Shown here in pieces: positions 12,018-26,767 of a stretch of 64,000 nucleotides of DNA. Location: contig JAPQWV010000001.1 in the NCBI GenBank assembly GCA_027422505.1, forward strand, positions 5,456,001-5,520,000, given 5' to 3'. How positions within the stretch are numbered: position 1 is the stretch's first letter; every line of letters starts with the position of its first letter. The position numbers and the translations under genes are program-made. The DNA comes from Craterostigma plantagineum (lineage: Eukaryota > Streptophyta > Magnoliopsida > Lamiales > Linderniaceae). A model generated the notes under the pieces. The model did not search any database. It worked only from the letters and a program-made list of their open reading frames with translations, and was not told the origin of the DNA.

Positions 12018-12229
12018 CTCCCTCCTTCCCAAACCATTTTATACACTTTACTAAACCAGGCGTCCTACATCTTTTGTACATTTCCTTATTTAGCAAAAAA
12101 ACTATCACAAACAATCAACATAATAATATTAAATATCCATAATATATATTTTTTTACCATTTAATTATACTTTATTAAAATATTCAGTTTCTTAATTTCC
12201 GTGACAACACCCAATGTCCACAAAGGGAG
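12018..12229. mobile_element. Stowaway MITE, 212 bp
   Basis: Starts CTCCCTCCTTCCCAAAC and ends CACAAAGGGAG, the Stowaway (Tc1/mariner) terminus, flanked by TA on both sides (12016-12017 and 12230-12231). It lies about 100 bases upstream of the UFC1 start codon, so it may contribute to that promoter. Confidence 0.85.
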
Positions 12230-12333
12230 TAATATTATATTCCACTCTACAATAAACTTTCTTAATTTAATATTTTTATCCCAAACTTGCAGAATTTCAA
12301 GACATTTCGTTGTTCCGTCCAAAGAATCCCAAA

Positions 12334-13373
12334 ATGGAAGGTTGGGACCCATCGACGAAATCGACCCTCACCCAAATCCCTCTGCTCACCGTCAAAGCCG
12401 GCCCGCGCGACGGTGGCGCGTGGACGCAGCGGTTGAAAGAAGAGTACAAGGCTCTGATCGCCTACACATCGATGAACAAGTCCAACGACAACGATTGGTT
12501 CAGAATCTCAGCTGCCAATCCCGAGGGTACGCGTTGGACTGGCAAGTGCTGGTACGTTCATAATCTGCTCAAGTACGAATTCGATCTTCAGTTTGATATC
12601 CCCGTCACCTACCCTGCTACTGCGCCTGAGATTGAATTGCCTGAATTGGATGGGAAAACCCAAAAGGTAATCGCTTTAGGGTTCTTCATTTTAATCGATT
12701 TCCTGAATTCGCTGAAACCCTAATTCGAAATTGAAACCTTTTTGCGTCTGTAATTTTGTTAGATGTACAGAGGAGGGAAGATATGCTTGACCGTGCATTT
12801 CAAGCCCTTGTGGGCTAAAAATAGGTAAGCCTCTCTTCGATTATCTAATCAATGTTTTTTGCGGCGAAGCTGAGATTTTGCTTTTGAAAGATTAGTTAAC
12901 AGGTTGAGAAATAGTTTACAATTGCTTTTTATTGAGTTGAGATCTTCCCTTGGGGTAAGCAGAAGCAGAGTTTGAGATAAAAATCGACAAAAACATTCAA
13001 ACGTAGGGCTTTTTATGGCATTGGTCTCACATTTGTTGCAAACATTTGCTGATAATGGGCGTCGACGAGCATCAGCTGTTAGCTGTTATACGAGCAACAA
13101 TTTATTCGCATGCTTAGATGTGTCTCGTTTCCATGTAAAAACATCCTTTTCTGTGCGAGTTTGTACAGTTGGTGAGTGGTTGATTTTCTTATTATTCTGA
13201 CCTCATTCGTCGTGTCTTTGTATTAATTATTTATTTTCAGTCCGAGGTTTGGTATAGCCCATGCACTTTGCCTTGGCCTTGCGCCGTGGCTCGCAGCTGA
13301 AATCCCAATTCTCGTGGATTCGGGCATGATCAAGCACAAAGACGACGCTGCCTCTTTGACCGAAGCCTCGTAA
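12334..13373 (+). CDS. UFC1: UFM1-conjugating enzyme UFC1, three exons
   Basis: E2-like enzyme that accepts the ubiquitin-fold modifier UFM1 from UBA5 and passes it to the UFL1 ligase complex, chiefly for ribosome and ER quality control. Exons: 12334-12666, 12763-12824 and 13241-13373, all with GT-AG borders, giving 175 residues, the usual family size. The protein starts [12 protein letters not shown]. It shows the WFRI..NPEGTRW block near residue 50, then [14 protein letters not shown]. The catalytic Cys is residue 119 in [12 protein letters not shown], followed by the [21 protein letters not shown]-terminal helix region. All hallmark residues are intact. A Met 24 bases upstream is out of keeping with the family start. 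Confidence 0.96.
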
Positions 13374-13384
13374 TAATCCTATCG

Positions 13385-13562
13385 TAGCAGCTTTTGTCTT
13401 TTATTTATTTCCAGACTTGAGTTTCATTATCTCATCGGGCGAAACTAGCGAACATAGCATCATCTATATATCTTAGCAGCTTTTGTCTTTTAATTATTTT
13501 CAGACTTGTGTTACATTATGTCATCAGGCGAAACTAGCGCACATAGCATCATCTATATATCT
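13385..13562 (+). repeat. 89-bp tandem duplication in the UFC1 3' region
   Basis: A block starting TAGCAGCTTTTGTCTTTTA and ending CATCATCTATATATC occurs at 13385 and again at 13474 with about ten differences. It lies just after the UFC1 stop codon and probably lengthens the 3' UTR. Confidence 0.85.
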
Positions 13563-13956
13563 CCTATTGGATCTGTTTGAATTTGATTTTATTTTCGCAA
13601 GTTTTTCATTCTCTTTGTCTGGGGTAAACGAGCCGAGCTCGTCCTACTTTTTTAGTTCAATGATATATAATTAAGCTCAAGCTCATTTTAGTCCAAAGTT
13701 TTGAATCCATGGACCAATAAATAGATGTATTAACAATGCAAACAGATTCAATTCAAACATGAAAGGACATAAATCCTCGCTTGGACAACACAAATAGATT
13801 CTTCACAAACACCGTTGTTCGTAATTATTAGCTGTCATGACATAAATGGTGGGGGGAAAAGATTGAATTCGTTCTCGGGAAAAACCGAAACAAAACAAAA
13901 CGAAAACAAGAAAAATGATCACCGAGAGACGATAATATCATAGTATTGATCTTCAA

Positions 13957-16300
<2,344 letters not shown>

Positions 16301-16566
16301 CGATTCCGTTGACTGATTCTTCCTCTGTTTTTTAATTGGCGTTGTAATGTGTAACTAGGTTTTTATTGAAATTCGGTAATATGTGATAATTGATAAAAAT
16401 GTGGAAATATTCATTAAAAACTAAAAAGAACGCATTACAGAGTTGTTAAATGAAGGAGAATATTCTCGAGTTTTTGAGTTTGAGCATGAGTTTAATAGTT
16501 AGGATAAAATTTTCTGTTACATGTAACAATTACAGAGTGTTTGGATTTTTCGATTGGAATCACCTC

Positions 16567-16987
16567 TAGAGCTGTCAAAACAGGCCTGGGCCCGCGGGCC
16601 AGCCCGCCCCGCCAAAGTGGCGGGGGCTCGGAAATTTTAGGCCCGCCTGGGCAAGCCCGCAACGGGTGCGGGCTTTGGCGGGGCGGGGCGGGCTAGCCGG
16701 CCAGAATAAGTAAAAATTATATTATTTATAATATAATATTACAAAAATACAATAATAATTGATACTTAATTAACATAAATAGATTAATATTAAAAAGTGT
16801 ATTAAATTAGATATATTTTCCTTCATTTTCTTATTTTTTTTCCAATTTTTATATTATTATTTTAGTTTTTCCTATTTTTTTAATAATTTTTTCTTATTTA
16901 GCCCGCCAGGCCCGCTACCGCCTGCAGGCGGCGTGGGCCAGCAGCGGGCTTTGGCGGGCTATGGGCCGGCCCGTTTTGACAGTACTA
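16567..16987. mobile_element. Non-autonomous hAT element with perfect 8-bp target duplication
   Basis: Terminal inverted repeats TAGAGCTGTCAAAAC and (reverse complement of the right end) TAGTACTGTCAAAAC. The 8-bp flank ATCACCTC is identical on both sides (16559-16566 and 16988-16995). Both sub-ends are dense in GGCGGGCT/AGCCCGCC motifs around an AT-rich core. No coding capacity. It lies between the succinyl-CoA ligase start and the AP-3 beta stop. Confidence 0.92.
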
Positions 16988-17296
16988 ATCACCTCAGGAA
17001 GTTAAGTTTCGATAAAATTATATATAATTTTGAGAAATAAAACTCGGATACGAGGCAATATAATTTAGCCAAACAAGATTGGTAAGATATCATTAAAATT
17101 GAAATTTACGACAAAGATGAGACAAAAGACATTCTTTATAATATTAATAACTGGCAAGCTCGGCTTCACTGCCCCATCCCAACATTCATCCATTTTCTCG
17201 AGCTTAGTAAGCATTTCAGATAAAAAACAAATTAACAAAAATAGAAACGAGTTAGGATTCCTTTTTTTTATTTCACATAAACGAAAAACATATAGT

Positions 17297-20200
17297 TTAC
17301 ACAGATGATGGTTCAGCCAAGAAATTGACAACCTTATTCAAAAGATTCATACCAAACACAGTCTCTTCACAGTTCATCTTCACCAAAACATCGAGCGGTT
17401 TATCGCAGTTACCTTCGAGCATGAGCTTTATCAAACAATGAAAGGAACTGCTCAGAATCTCGCCGCTGAACCTAAGGCAAAGGCCCGACACTTCGTTGAG
17501 GTTCGAAGCCACGGGCATTTCTACAGACACGAGGAAAAGGTTCGCATTGCTAAGCATCTTTAAAGCCAGCTTTTCGCATATTACCAAGAAGTTGTCCTTC
17601 GTCTGCAAATGCTGCTCTTCCTTATCGTTTACTTCGCTTATGTGGTCTGAGAACGTACACCTGTAAGAAAGTGAGATTTCGTAAGCATGATTCGAAGATC
17701 TTAAGGCTGTTTTTTTTTTATTCGAAAGGTGACTGACCGACCTTCTCGAGTATTCTAACATGCCGGGAAGTTGAGATTCCTTTTTGGTAAATGTTTCGAC
17801 GTCCATTGGAAGAGGTTTGATGAAATAACCTATGTTGGGTCTCAGCTTCACAATTTGTTTTCTGCCATTGCACCATAGAGCGAGCTTCAAGGGCAAGAGA
17901 TGGTGCTCGAACCGAACATGGACGGGTCGGGTCACCGTTTGACCCGGTTCGAGGCGGGTTATCTCTTCAATGGGGACCATCATTGGAATTTCACCATGCG
18001 ACGCCGAACTGTTAAATCAAAAGGTTAGTGTAAGAGGATCGCAGCTTAGCTTAGGACAGAGAAAATAATGGATGATCCATTTACACCTTCTTTGACTTGA
18101 TGATTCTGATTGTTCTAAAGAATCTGAGCTTTTCCGGGAGTCATCTTCAGCAAGGTATATATTAGAGAGAGGCTCGTTCGAACTGTTTTGAAAGGAGACC
18201 TGCAAGCATATCAGTTGAGACGATATGCTTGAAACCTCGGGCGAAAATGAGTAGCTCGCACTTAGCCCGTCCTGATTCGAAGGATCCACGAGCTTATACA
18301 GTGTGGGTTTGATCATTTGGCTCATATCCTTGATTGAGATTCTGGCGAGTGATCTTTGCACTTGATCCATGTCAGACGAACTAGGGCCAGGGCTTTCATC
18401 CAGCCAAGACTCAAATGCATTTTTCGACATCAATTCGCCGAAATCATTCGATTCTGAACCTGGGATTTGATTTCTCGAAGTCGATGCCCCATCGGAGAGA
18501 TGAATCAATTCGCCATTTTCACTGTTTCCCTCGCTAACTGATGCACTGTCGTAGCTAGCATCTGAAGCAGTCGCAGACCCATTATAACTGTAGCTAGACG
18601 AGTCTTCTTCGCCGAGAAATTCAGAATTATCAACTCCATTGCATTCACTTGTGTTTGGTCTATCAACCAAACTACAAGGCTGTGGAAGAGGTTCATATCC
18701 AGGAGCTGCATGGAGAACGATTTGAGAGAGCGAACCTGGAAGATAAAACCGATAACTAAATGGTTCTGATAATACTTTCGTTTTTCGCCCAAATATATGC
18801 TCGATGAGCACATGCTTTAGATCTTCGTTTTCTTTTCGGTCCTTTGCTTCTTCTAGAGCATGTGCCCCCAGACACTGAGTGAGAAGGTTCTTCAAGAAAG
18901 AACCACGATCCCGAACGTCGTAACTTGGGTCACACTTGGCTAGTTCAAGTACGTAAATAACCGCTTTATGCAGTTGAGAAATGTCTTCCCCTTTGGCACG
19001 TAAAAGGACCTACGGACAGGGAGGGCATATCAATCAAAAAGTTAACGTCAGAATGGGGAGTATGAATTCTAATCTCACAAAAAGCAATCATCACGTATCA
19101 TAGACAAGCCACTTCAATTCAATCAAGTAACTAAACGGCGAGAAAAATGCTAAAGAGACATGAGGGGAGAAGTCTTGTCATTAATTTACCTTGATGGAGG
19201 CATTAATAATCTGAAGCTTTGTTTCAACTGCTTCTGAAGTAAACCAACGTGCAAGGTACTTAAACAGTATGGGTATCATCTTCGGAATGAGATCCCCAAC
19301 GTCACCATATTCACCTATCATCCAGATTACCATAGCACGTGCCGCTGGTGCCTTAATTGAATCCAAGCTTCGGATTAAGTGAACAATTACCTTAAAATGA
19401 TGAAGAATGTTAGCATGAATTTTATCTTCTTACAGGTATAGTTTGAAACTACTTTTCTAAGCACCAATTTGTACGTATCAATCTTGAATAAAGGGGCCAT
19501 ATGATTATTAATAAAATGAAGCATAAGCCTACAAACAGACATGTTTATAGATTCCAGCGTTGTGAACGAGCAATACAAGGTGAAATAACAAAAAGCTTAA
19601 AATGAGGAAGAGATTGAAGTGCTCACATTCTCATGACTGGTAGGATCATGTTTTATAATTGCCTTTATAGACCTTATTGCTTGCACCAAAACAACTTCCT
19701 CTTCACTTGACGAAGCTTGGTTGCTATTTGAAGATTCTGGGGTTTCATTACATACATAAGAAAGTTCAACTTAGAGGTAGGATTGGAAAGAAAAAAAAAA
19801 CAAGATAACCATGACAAAAAAATTCATGAAGTAGCACATATTACCTGATAAAGCTAAGACCAATAACGCTTCCAAACATGTATTAGCAACATCTGGAAGC
19901 TGTTGTGCACATAATCCTATTGCAGAGACAACATCAGCAGCAAACCTTCGGTCTGGATCTCTCACATAGTCCTAAAAATGAACAAAAAGTATAAGTATCT
20001 CTTTACAATAGCTGGATATGGAAATTATGCCAATAGTGGAAATTGGCAGGTTATGCTCCATAAAAAAATAAAATTTAACACAACAGAATCCTTAATTCTC
20101 ATTTTAATGATTTTTAGCTTGACAAAATTCAGCCATGATTTATTAATCCTCGGATTATTTGTTAAGCGTAAGTGTGCTGAAAATTCTGAGTAATCATGGA

Positions 20201-22754
20201 AAATTTAAACCCTAGGAAAGGAAAAATGGAATAAAAACTACAAAGCGGAGGTACCTGAAATTCCAGTAAAGTTGAAGAAACCGAAGAGGATGTGACTATA
20301 GATGAGAGTATTTCAAGCTTCAGAGTTTTGATTTGATAAAAATCTGAAGAACTGATGAAGAAGTCCTCATAGTAAGCAGAAAATAGAGACGGCATGGCTC
20401 TGGAAAAGACCTGGATATTGCAAAGAACCTGCACAACCAAAAGTAAAATTGCTTCATGTCATACAATACAAAGATGCATCACAGATATTATCAAGAGACT
20501 CTTTGATGCCAGCATGAGTATGATTTTAGGTACCACATATTTTGACGAGTCAGATGACCTCAGCAGGAATAACAAAGGCTTAACAATTTTAACAACGTCC
20601 TCCTTCGGTGCCATAATCCAGTGAACACCAGCAGCGGCAAGAACCACAGCGCTATTATAACTCCATAATAATGGCGACGTACATTGCAACAGGAGCCTAA
20701 CATCATCATTGCTTTTGGGAGATGTAACATGTGAAGGATCTGGTGTAAAAGAATCACTCTTAACATCCCCTAACTGCGATGAATACTTGTCTGGGCCTTC
20801 AAGGTAGCTTCTGCGAACAATATCTACAATCTCAGAACTGTAACAACTAGAATCACCGAGGTTACGCTTCACGGCCAGATCAGGTTTCATATCTTCCTCC
20901 TGCAGATCACTCTTCGCTGAAGCACTGAGAGGAGCCAACAGGGAGTCCTCAACCAAACCGTGTTTTGCAATTACGTAGCGCAGAAGAATTTCAACTAAAA
21001 CAATCTGTCCCCATTCTTCTATATCAGGAAGAGTCTCGCACAGTTTCTTGTAATTTTTTCCAATGAGAGAGAAATTATTTGGGCATATAGAAGCAAAAGC
21101 ACCTGCAGCTGAACCAACAACACTTGGAGAGCTGTCGTTCAGCAAAATCCCTACTATCTGCATGACATCGTAAAAGTTGAGCCACGCAGACAGTATGTGC
21201 ATCATAAAAGCAACAGAAACTGAAAGACATAGAATGAGAAATTCATATTCAACAAATGTATGCATAATAAATAGGCATAAGTCTACATCATTGTTCGATG
21301 TAACACGACACGCTTCACATTATGCAGATTGTAGCATGTTTACGCGGAAGACACTCTCCTAGATCTGCCTTAGCAGGTCAAGTCCACATTAAACTTTAAA
21401 GTAACAGTTATTTATCCTATATTATAAATAAGAAGTAAGTAGTGGCAGCAAATTCTACAAACTAACATTAATAAAATTTTCATTTTAGGCACTTCATGAC
21501 TGAATCAGAAGGAAGTAATTTTGGTATGCCAAATATTTATTTCCACTTACCAGACAAAGTACTTGCTCGTGCTCAAAAGAACATGCATAGTAGAGCACTC
21601 ATACTCACATCATGAAGATCTAATAGCTTAAAAAATCACATAGTGAAAAACGAAAGACAAAAAGAAGTTTCCAAACCAACCTCTTCAATGGCATCTGTGT
21701 GTTCCTCCAAACGCAAATCATGCAACTTCGGCATTGCAGTGGCAGCACACTTCCTAACATAGACATTTGGGTCGCGGGCACATTTCCCCACGGCCATCAA
21801 GACTATGGGAGCAATAGTGTGCAGGCGAATACCAGCCATTGTACGGAGAGCCCAAGCCCTCACCAAGGGGTTTGTGTCACCCAAATCCTTCTGAAAATAA
21901 TTTATGGACAGCAATGCCTCATTGGGTCTCCTATAAAAAATGAAAAAGATACAAGATTCCATTGACATCAATAACTATAAAAAAACCTTTTTGCCTCTCC
22001 ACAACTATTTTCGCCCCAACACAATAAATAGTTGGAACTTGGAAGAATGGACCTTAATTAAATTACGAGAGAAAAAAAGGAACAGAGTTAGCATAACATA
22101 CTTCTCCGCATAATGTAGCAAGTAGACATAAACTAACTTCTTCACTTCCAGTGACTGTGAAGCCACGTTCTTCACCACCTGTTTTTTTCAACCAATATGT
22201 TATATCTTGGAAATGAAACATAAACAAAATGTTTAGTATCAAACTACACTGATGTCCCCAAGCTCGGTTTACTAATAATCTCATCAACGCGTGTATTTTA
22301 CCACGGATGACAACGGAAGCTCAACTAACTAAAATATTATCAAAGATCTCAAACATCAAACTCGGATGCCTATGCAAGCTAATAAAAGCTAATTCAAATA
22401 TCACTCGACTGATAATCAAATAGATGGTAACCAAAATATAAAGTCAAACTTGATAATCCAACAGATAGTAACGAAAATGAGACCCGACACCAACCATTAA
22501 CACATTCGAAATATTGAATACAGGTGGAATAGGAAAACCTGAGGAAAGTAGTTGGAGACATCGAATCCCTGAGCTATAAGAGCGAGGAGGCGCTTGAGTG
22601 CTTCGCACTTGTCAGAGTCGAACTTGCTGTCCAAAAGCGGACCGATGCTGACGTCATCAGGATCATCGTAAAGGTGCGCGTCGGTGCCGAACCGTAACAC
22701 CATCGTCGAGGCCTTGCTCAACGAATCGGCCGTTGCCCCGAAATTCGTCAGCAT
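17297..22754 (-). CDS. AP-3 complex subunit beta (adaptin), eleven exons
   Basis: Large subunit of the AP-3 adaptor that sorts cargo from the Golgi/endosome to the vacuole; the Arabidopsis counterpart is AP3BA (PAT2). Exons in transcript order: 22754-22539, 22178-22102, 21930-21681, 21157-20534, 20428-20255, 19971-19845, 19736-19627, 19390-19190, 19009-18087, 18008-17742 and 17660-17297. They sum to 3333 bases (1110 residues plus stop) with every phase matching. Early signatures are GTDAHLYDDPDDV, LDSKFDSDKCEALKRLL and QGFDVSNYFPQ, then the adaptin armadillo region (NPLVRAWALRTMAGIR, CPNNFSLIGKNYKKL). A Ser/Asp/Glu-rich hinge follows in exon 9, then the C-terminal domain with PLPMDVETFTKKESQLPGML. 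An in-frame Met 12 codons upstream (22790) exists, but the family begins at MLTNFG. Confidence 0.95.
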
Positions 22755-23480
22755 TTTCGAGCTTTGATTTGATCTAAATCTAAACGTCACCGTTCGATCC
22801 GGGATGGGGAGGGTCTTTTACTAAATGACAACTGAATAAGTTTTTGCAAAATGAACTCGTTGACTATAAGTTTTTGATCAAATGACCTCCATTTAAATAA
22901 CCTCATTAGCTGAACTCTAATCATCGATTAATATATATATATAAACAAAAAAAAAAAGAAAAAGAAACCCAACGACATTCAGGGGTAAAAAAATAAAAAA
23001 TTGAAAAAGAAACAGAAAACCTAACGATATTTACGACGCTACAACCACCAACACTAATCAGTACTAATAATGCAAGAACGATCATTTATGGCCTCAACAA
23101 CCATCGAATGGAGAAACAAAATTCAGAAAAGCTTCCGGTTTGTTGAAGTCGAGTGGTTCAACCAAGAAATTCGTCACCTTGTTCTCGAAAGTAAGTTATT
23201 TTTTCCGGGTTTCGTCCGTCAACTATAATTTGATTTGAGTGGGTTTGCTATTTGTTGAGTTAATTTAAACGACGTCATTGCCGTCTAGATGAATTTCATA
23301 ATCAAATTCCGGTTAGTTTTGGGTTTTTTGCTGTTACTTTCACTGAGAACCAAAGTGTTGGGTTCTCTTTCGCGAGTTTTAGGAGTAGAGAAACCTTTTT
23401 TCACAGTCTGATATGAATCGGTGAACCAAAATCGTAGTGATATCTCGTGGTGGGGATACAATTTCGTCTTCTTCAGTACG
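22755..23480. other. Upstream region of the AP-3 beta gene
   Basis: No clear TATA box was seen in the first 150 bases. An A-rich tract lies at about 22946-22970. No other gene or bounded repeat. Confidence 0.4.
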
Positions 23481-23484
23481 GGTT

Positions 23485-23740
23485 CTCAGTTTTATAACGA
23501 ATACCCAGCTATGAAATGATTCCTGAGTACCCATCATATTTCTGAGAACCTATAGGTTCTCAGCTATGAAATGATACCTGAGTATCATATATCTGAGAAC
23601 CTGCAGGTTATCAGCTATGATATCTTTCCCACCCGTCATATATTTGAGAACCTGTAGCTGTAGGTTTTCAGCTAGGAAATGATTCCCAAGTACCCGTTAT
23701 ATATCTGAGAACCTCTAGGTTCTATGCTGTAAAATTTCTA
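23485..23740. repeat. Minisatellite-like tandem array, ~50-60-bp unit, about four copies
   Basis: The unit reads roughly GGTTCTCAGCTATGAAATGAT, then CCTGAGTACCC.TCATATAT, then CTGAGAACCT.TAG, repeated with small changes near 23485, 23547, 23600 and 23660, with a decayed fifth start near 23715. Each unit starts with GTTCTCAG and ends with CTGAGAAC, so every copy can fold on itself. Confidence 0.8.
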
Positions 23741-23814
23741 AGGTTTTGTGGTTTAATGTATTTTTGTTTTCCACGATTTTTAGGGTTTTAAGGATTTCTA
23801 GGTTCTTCAATTTT

Positions 23815-24692
23815 GGAAAATGAATATCAAATATCCAACTCTTCGAAAAATTGTGATGGATGTGCTTGCTATTCCCGTGTCTACAGTGGCTTCGGAGTGT
23901 GCTTTTAGCATGGGCAGGAGAGTTGTTACCCCTCATAGATCGATGCTTCAAGCAACAACTGTGGACGCTTTGATGTGCGAATTGGATGACAGAGGACCTT
24001 AAAGGTATGACCTTTTTGTAGTTCTGTTAAAAAAAGCATTTTTTTAGTGAATATGCATTGGATTATCATATATGCTTATATGTTGTGAATTTGTGTGAAT
24101 TGTGAAGGAACCACCATTGAGGATACATTTGCGCTTGGCCGGTTATTGGGGATTTGGATGGAGATGAGCAAGAAGTTGATGAAATTGAGATACTTGATAT
24201 GGTATTTTTATAATTTCAGATTTTGAAATTTACTTTAATTTTAGCATTCTTTAAATGATTTTGTTTAAATTTAAGGATATCGATGATGTGCAATCCTCTC
24301 ACTTCGAAGATGATATTTGAAGATTCGACTTGGACTCGGAGCATGGATTTTCGACTTACTTTTTGTTTCTTTCTACATTTTTTGACGAGAGATTGATTTA
24401 ATCAAGAATGTTGCTTGGATATATTTTAATATATGTGCTTTTCTATTGACAGATACTACATGTCTTTGATCGGATTATGAAATAAAATAATGATGTTTTT
24501 TAGAGATTGAAGATCCATTTAATACCCATTTAAGACCTATTTACCATTTAACGTGATGAGTTTGGGTCTATACCCAATTAATTGAGATCCACTAAATATT
24601 GGGTATGCACATACCCATTTATTTAATTGGGTTTGAGTATGGGTCTAGATGGGTATACCCATACCCTACCCATTGTCATCTCTACTCCCTTA
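23815..24692 (+). mobile_element. Truncated second copy of the hAT transposon (3' third)
   Basis: From GAATATCAAATATCCAACTC onward this matches the minus strand of the 8266-11664 element, through the dimerisation domain (LAIPVSTVASECAFS at about 23863) to the GGGTATG-rich end and terminus TTGTCATCTCTA near 24692. Everything upstream of the dimerisation domain is missing. The left junction abuts unrelated sequence. Confidence 0.85.
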
Positions 24693-24699
24693 TATGTTC

Positions 24700-25187
24700 T
24701 TCTTCCTTTATATTCAAAATTATCAACATAAATAATCCATATTAACCGTACACCACCTGTTCGACTAAAAGCACAAGTAAGAAACCGTTTCAATTACGAC
24801 CGAGATCTTACAAGTGGTATCAGAGCAGACGATTCTCGGCATCAAAGATCATCGATGGCAGATTTATACTTGCTTACAGCAGACGACGGACAAATCTGAC
24901 CGGGCTCCTGTTACAGCGGGAAACACCGGGAATGCCTCACGACCTCGCTCGTTACCCAAGCTAGAATTCCAGCGTTTTGACGGCACAAACCCCCGAGATT
25001 GGCTACAAAAATGCAATGACTACTTTCGGATCGTAACCACCCTCAATGAGCATTAGAAAGTCCAAGTTGCTTGGCTCTACGTCGAAGGCAAGGCTTTCGA
25101 ATGGGACAACACGTACTACAATGACACCCGACATGGACCGTATTCGCTGAAGCTGTACTCGAAAGATTTGAAGGCACATAGCTTATA
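24700..25187 (+). pseudogene. Gypsy-type retrotransposon remnant: primer binding site and gag N-terminus
   Basis: TGGTATCAGAGC at 24815-24826 is the standard primer binding site complementary to initiator-Met tRNA. It is followed by a gag-like frame with LPKLEFQRFDGTNPRDWL and NDYFRI, typical of Ty3/gypsy gag proteins. A TAG at 25054 interrupts it, but homology-like sequence (KVQVAWLYVEGKAFEW) continues in frame to about 25187. The preceding 110 bases are presumably LTR end. Confidence 0.72.
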
Positions 25188-25189
25188 AG

Positions 25190-26060
25190 TGATGTGTTGT
25201 CATTTGAGGTTGATTCGTTTTCGATTTAGGATATGACTATGTGTCGTTTGAGATTGGTTCGGTATTGATCAGTGGCGTGTGTGCTCAGAAACAGCTCGTA
25301 GGTGATGATGATTTATCATCAGTTGAGGTTGAATTATCTTCAGTTGAGGATGTATCAGTGTTGGTTGATGAGATGCCTGTGTTGGATGATCCTAATGTTA
25401 GTGGTGCTATATGTGATGTTTCATTGCTTGAGACCGATTCGTTCATGATTGATGATAAGTGTTGATCGACACGCGGTGTACTAATGTAAAGTGCACGTGC
25501 GACAAGTGATAAATAAAACGAATACGTAATTACTATCACCAACGTGCGATAGGCAGTGGACCTATCGTTTGTAGTGTAGTAAGGTGAGTAAACGAGTATC
25601 GAACACGAGGAATAAACTTGATTACTTGTAATAACCTAACGACTCGATATCTAGCCTAAATAAAGTGCGCAGATTGTTTATACTACGAATTAACCTAATA
25701 GATCCATCCTAAAGCTACGAGAGTTTACGAGAAACGACTAAGACTGGCAAGAGTGCCTTCAGATTAAAAACATGTGCTCGGGATTCGAATCACGCTAGGT
25801 ACTATCGTTCTAAGACAATAAAATATCGCTCCTACGTGATTCTTGACTAAGTCGCAGACCCCACTCACGAATTTTCTATCGCCCTAGACGCTCGCGGGGA
25901 TCTAAGATTCAATAATTACTAATAGTGAGAATCGAATATTTGTTGTCGCCCTATACTCGAATCATATCATCTACGAACGACCTAATCGTTGTTTAGCTGT
26001 CGCCCTAAACGATTTTCCACACATTCACTTCAACACATAGACATATTAAAGCGAAGAAAC
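25190..26060. other. Unassigned non-coding repeat-like sequence
   Basis: One short open frame at 25241-25465 has repeated SSVE-type wording but no known domain. From about 25463 the text looks like retrotransposon non-coding DNA, but no ends or direct repeats were found. Confidence 0.35.
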
Positions 26061-26512
26061 TAGGGGTGTTTGTTGTTCGGTATACCGACCGAACAAACCG
26101 AAATACCGAAATTTCGGTACAAAACCGGACCGAACCGAAAATTCGGTTCGGTATTCGGTTCTTCAAAAAAAAAAGTATCGGTAATTCGGTAAATTCGGTT
26201 CGGTACAGATTTTGAATTTCGGTAAATTCGGTATACCGAATTACCGAAATTTTAAAAATTAAAATATATTTTATTATATTAATATTGAAAATAAAATTAT
26301 AATTATATTAATATACTATTAATTTAATTATTACCGAATTTTTTATTATTATTATTTAAATTTCGGTACCGAATTTACCGAAAAAAATTCGGTAAAAACC
26401 GAATACCGAACCGAGAAATTCGATTCGGTATTCGGTATCTACTAGGGGTGTACCGAAACTTCGGTAACCGAAATTTCGGTTCAGTACGGTATGTACCGAA
26501 CGAACACCCCTA
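26061..26512. mobile_element. Non-autonomous hAT-type element, TTCGGTA-rich, possibly composite
   Basis: Left end TAGGGGTGTTTGTTGTTCGGTA; reverse complement of the right end TAGGGGTGTTCGTTCGGTACA. The interior is filled with TTCGGTA/TACCGAA motifs around an AT-rich core. A second internal start (TAGGGGTGTACCGAAAC at 26443) suggests a nested or duplicated end. No exact target duplication was found. Confidence 0.72.
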
Positions 26513-26529
26513 CCCAAAACAAATACCCC

Positions 26530-26767
26530 CATATTCTATGAAATTACATTTTGTGACATGATGTTGAAAGATGAGTTTAGTCTGTAAATTTGTGATTGGG
26601 CCTAACATCGATCCACTTAAGAGGAGAGTTAGCCCACATAAGTTGATGGGGTTCCGTCTAAAAAACCAATTGGTGATATGTGGAGTGGCCACATCAAGTT
26701 ATATGTTACTCAATTTCTTCTCAATTAACCGATGCGGGACACTTATTAGGGTATTGTAACATAGTCA
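26530..26767 (-). mobile_element. LTR fragment (minus strand begins TGTTACAATACCC)
   Basis: The motifs AAACCAATTGGTGATA and CCGATGCGGGACACTTATTAGGGT are of the kind found in a widespread class of plant LTRs and resemble the TRIM LTRs at 36392-36910 (AAACCAATTGGCAATA, CGGTGTGGGATAGTT). Only one copy is present and its partner and internal region are absent. Confidence 0.55.

Noticed and set aside
12715..12724. Telomere-like AAACCCTAA strings (also near 35200)
   Set aside because: Single units only; these are common telo-box strings in plant genes and not telomeric arrays.
23485..23740. CRISPR-like array
   Set aside because: The units are whole tandem repeats with no unique spacers, and this is a plant nuclear genome.
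25241..25465. Acidic repeated frame after the gag remnant
   Set aside because: No domain recognised; probably non-coding retrotransposon sequence, so it is not called as a gene.
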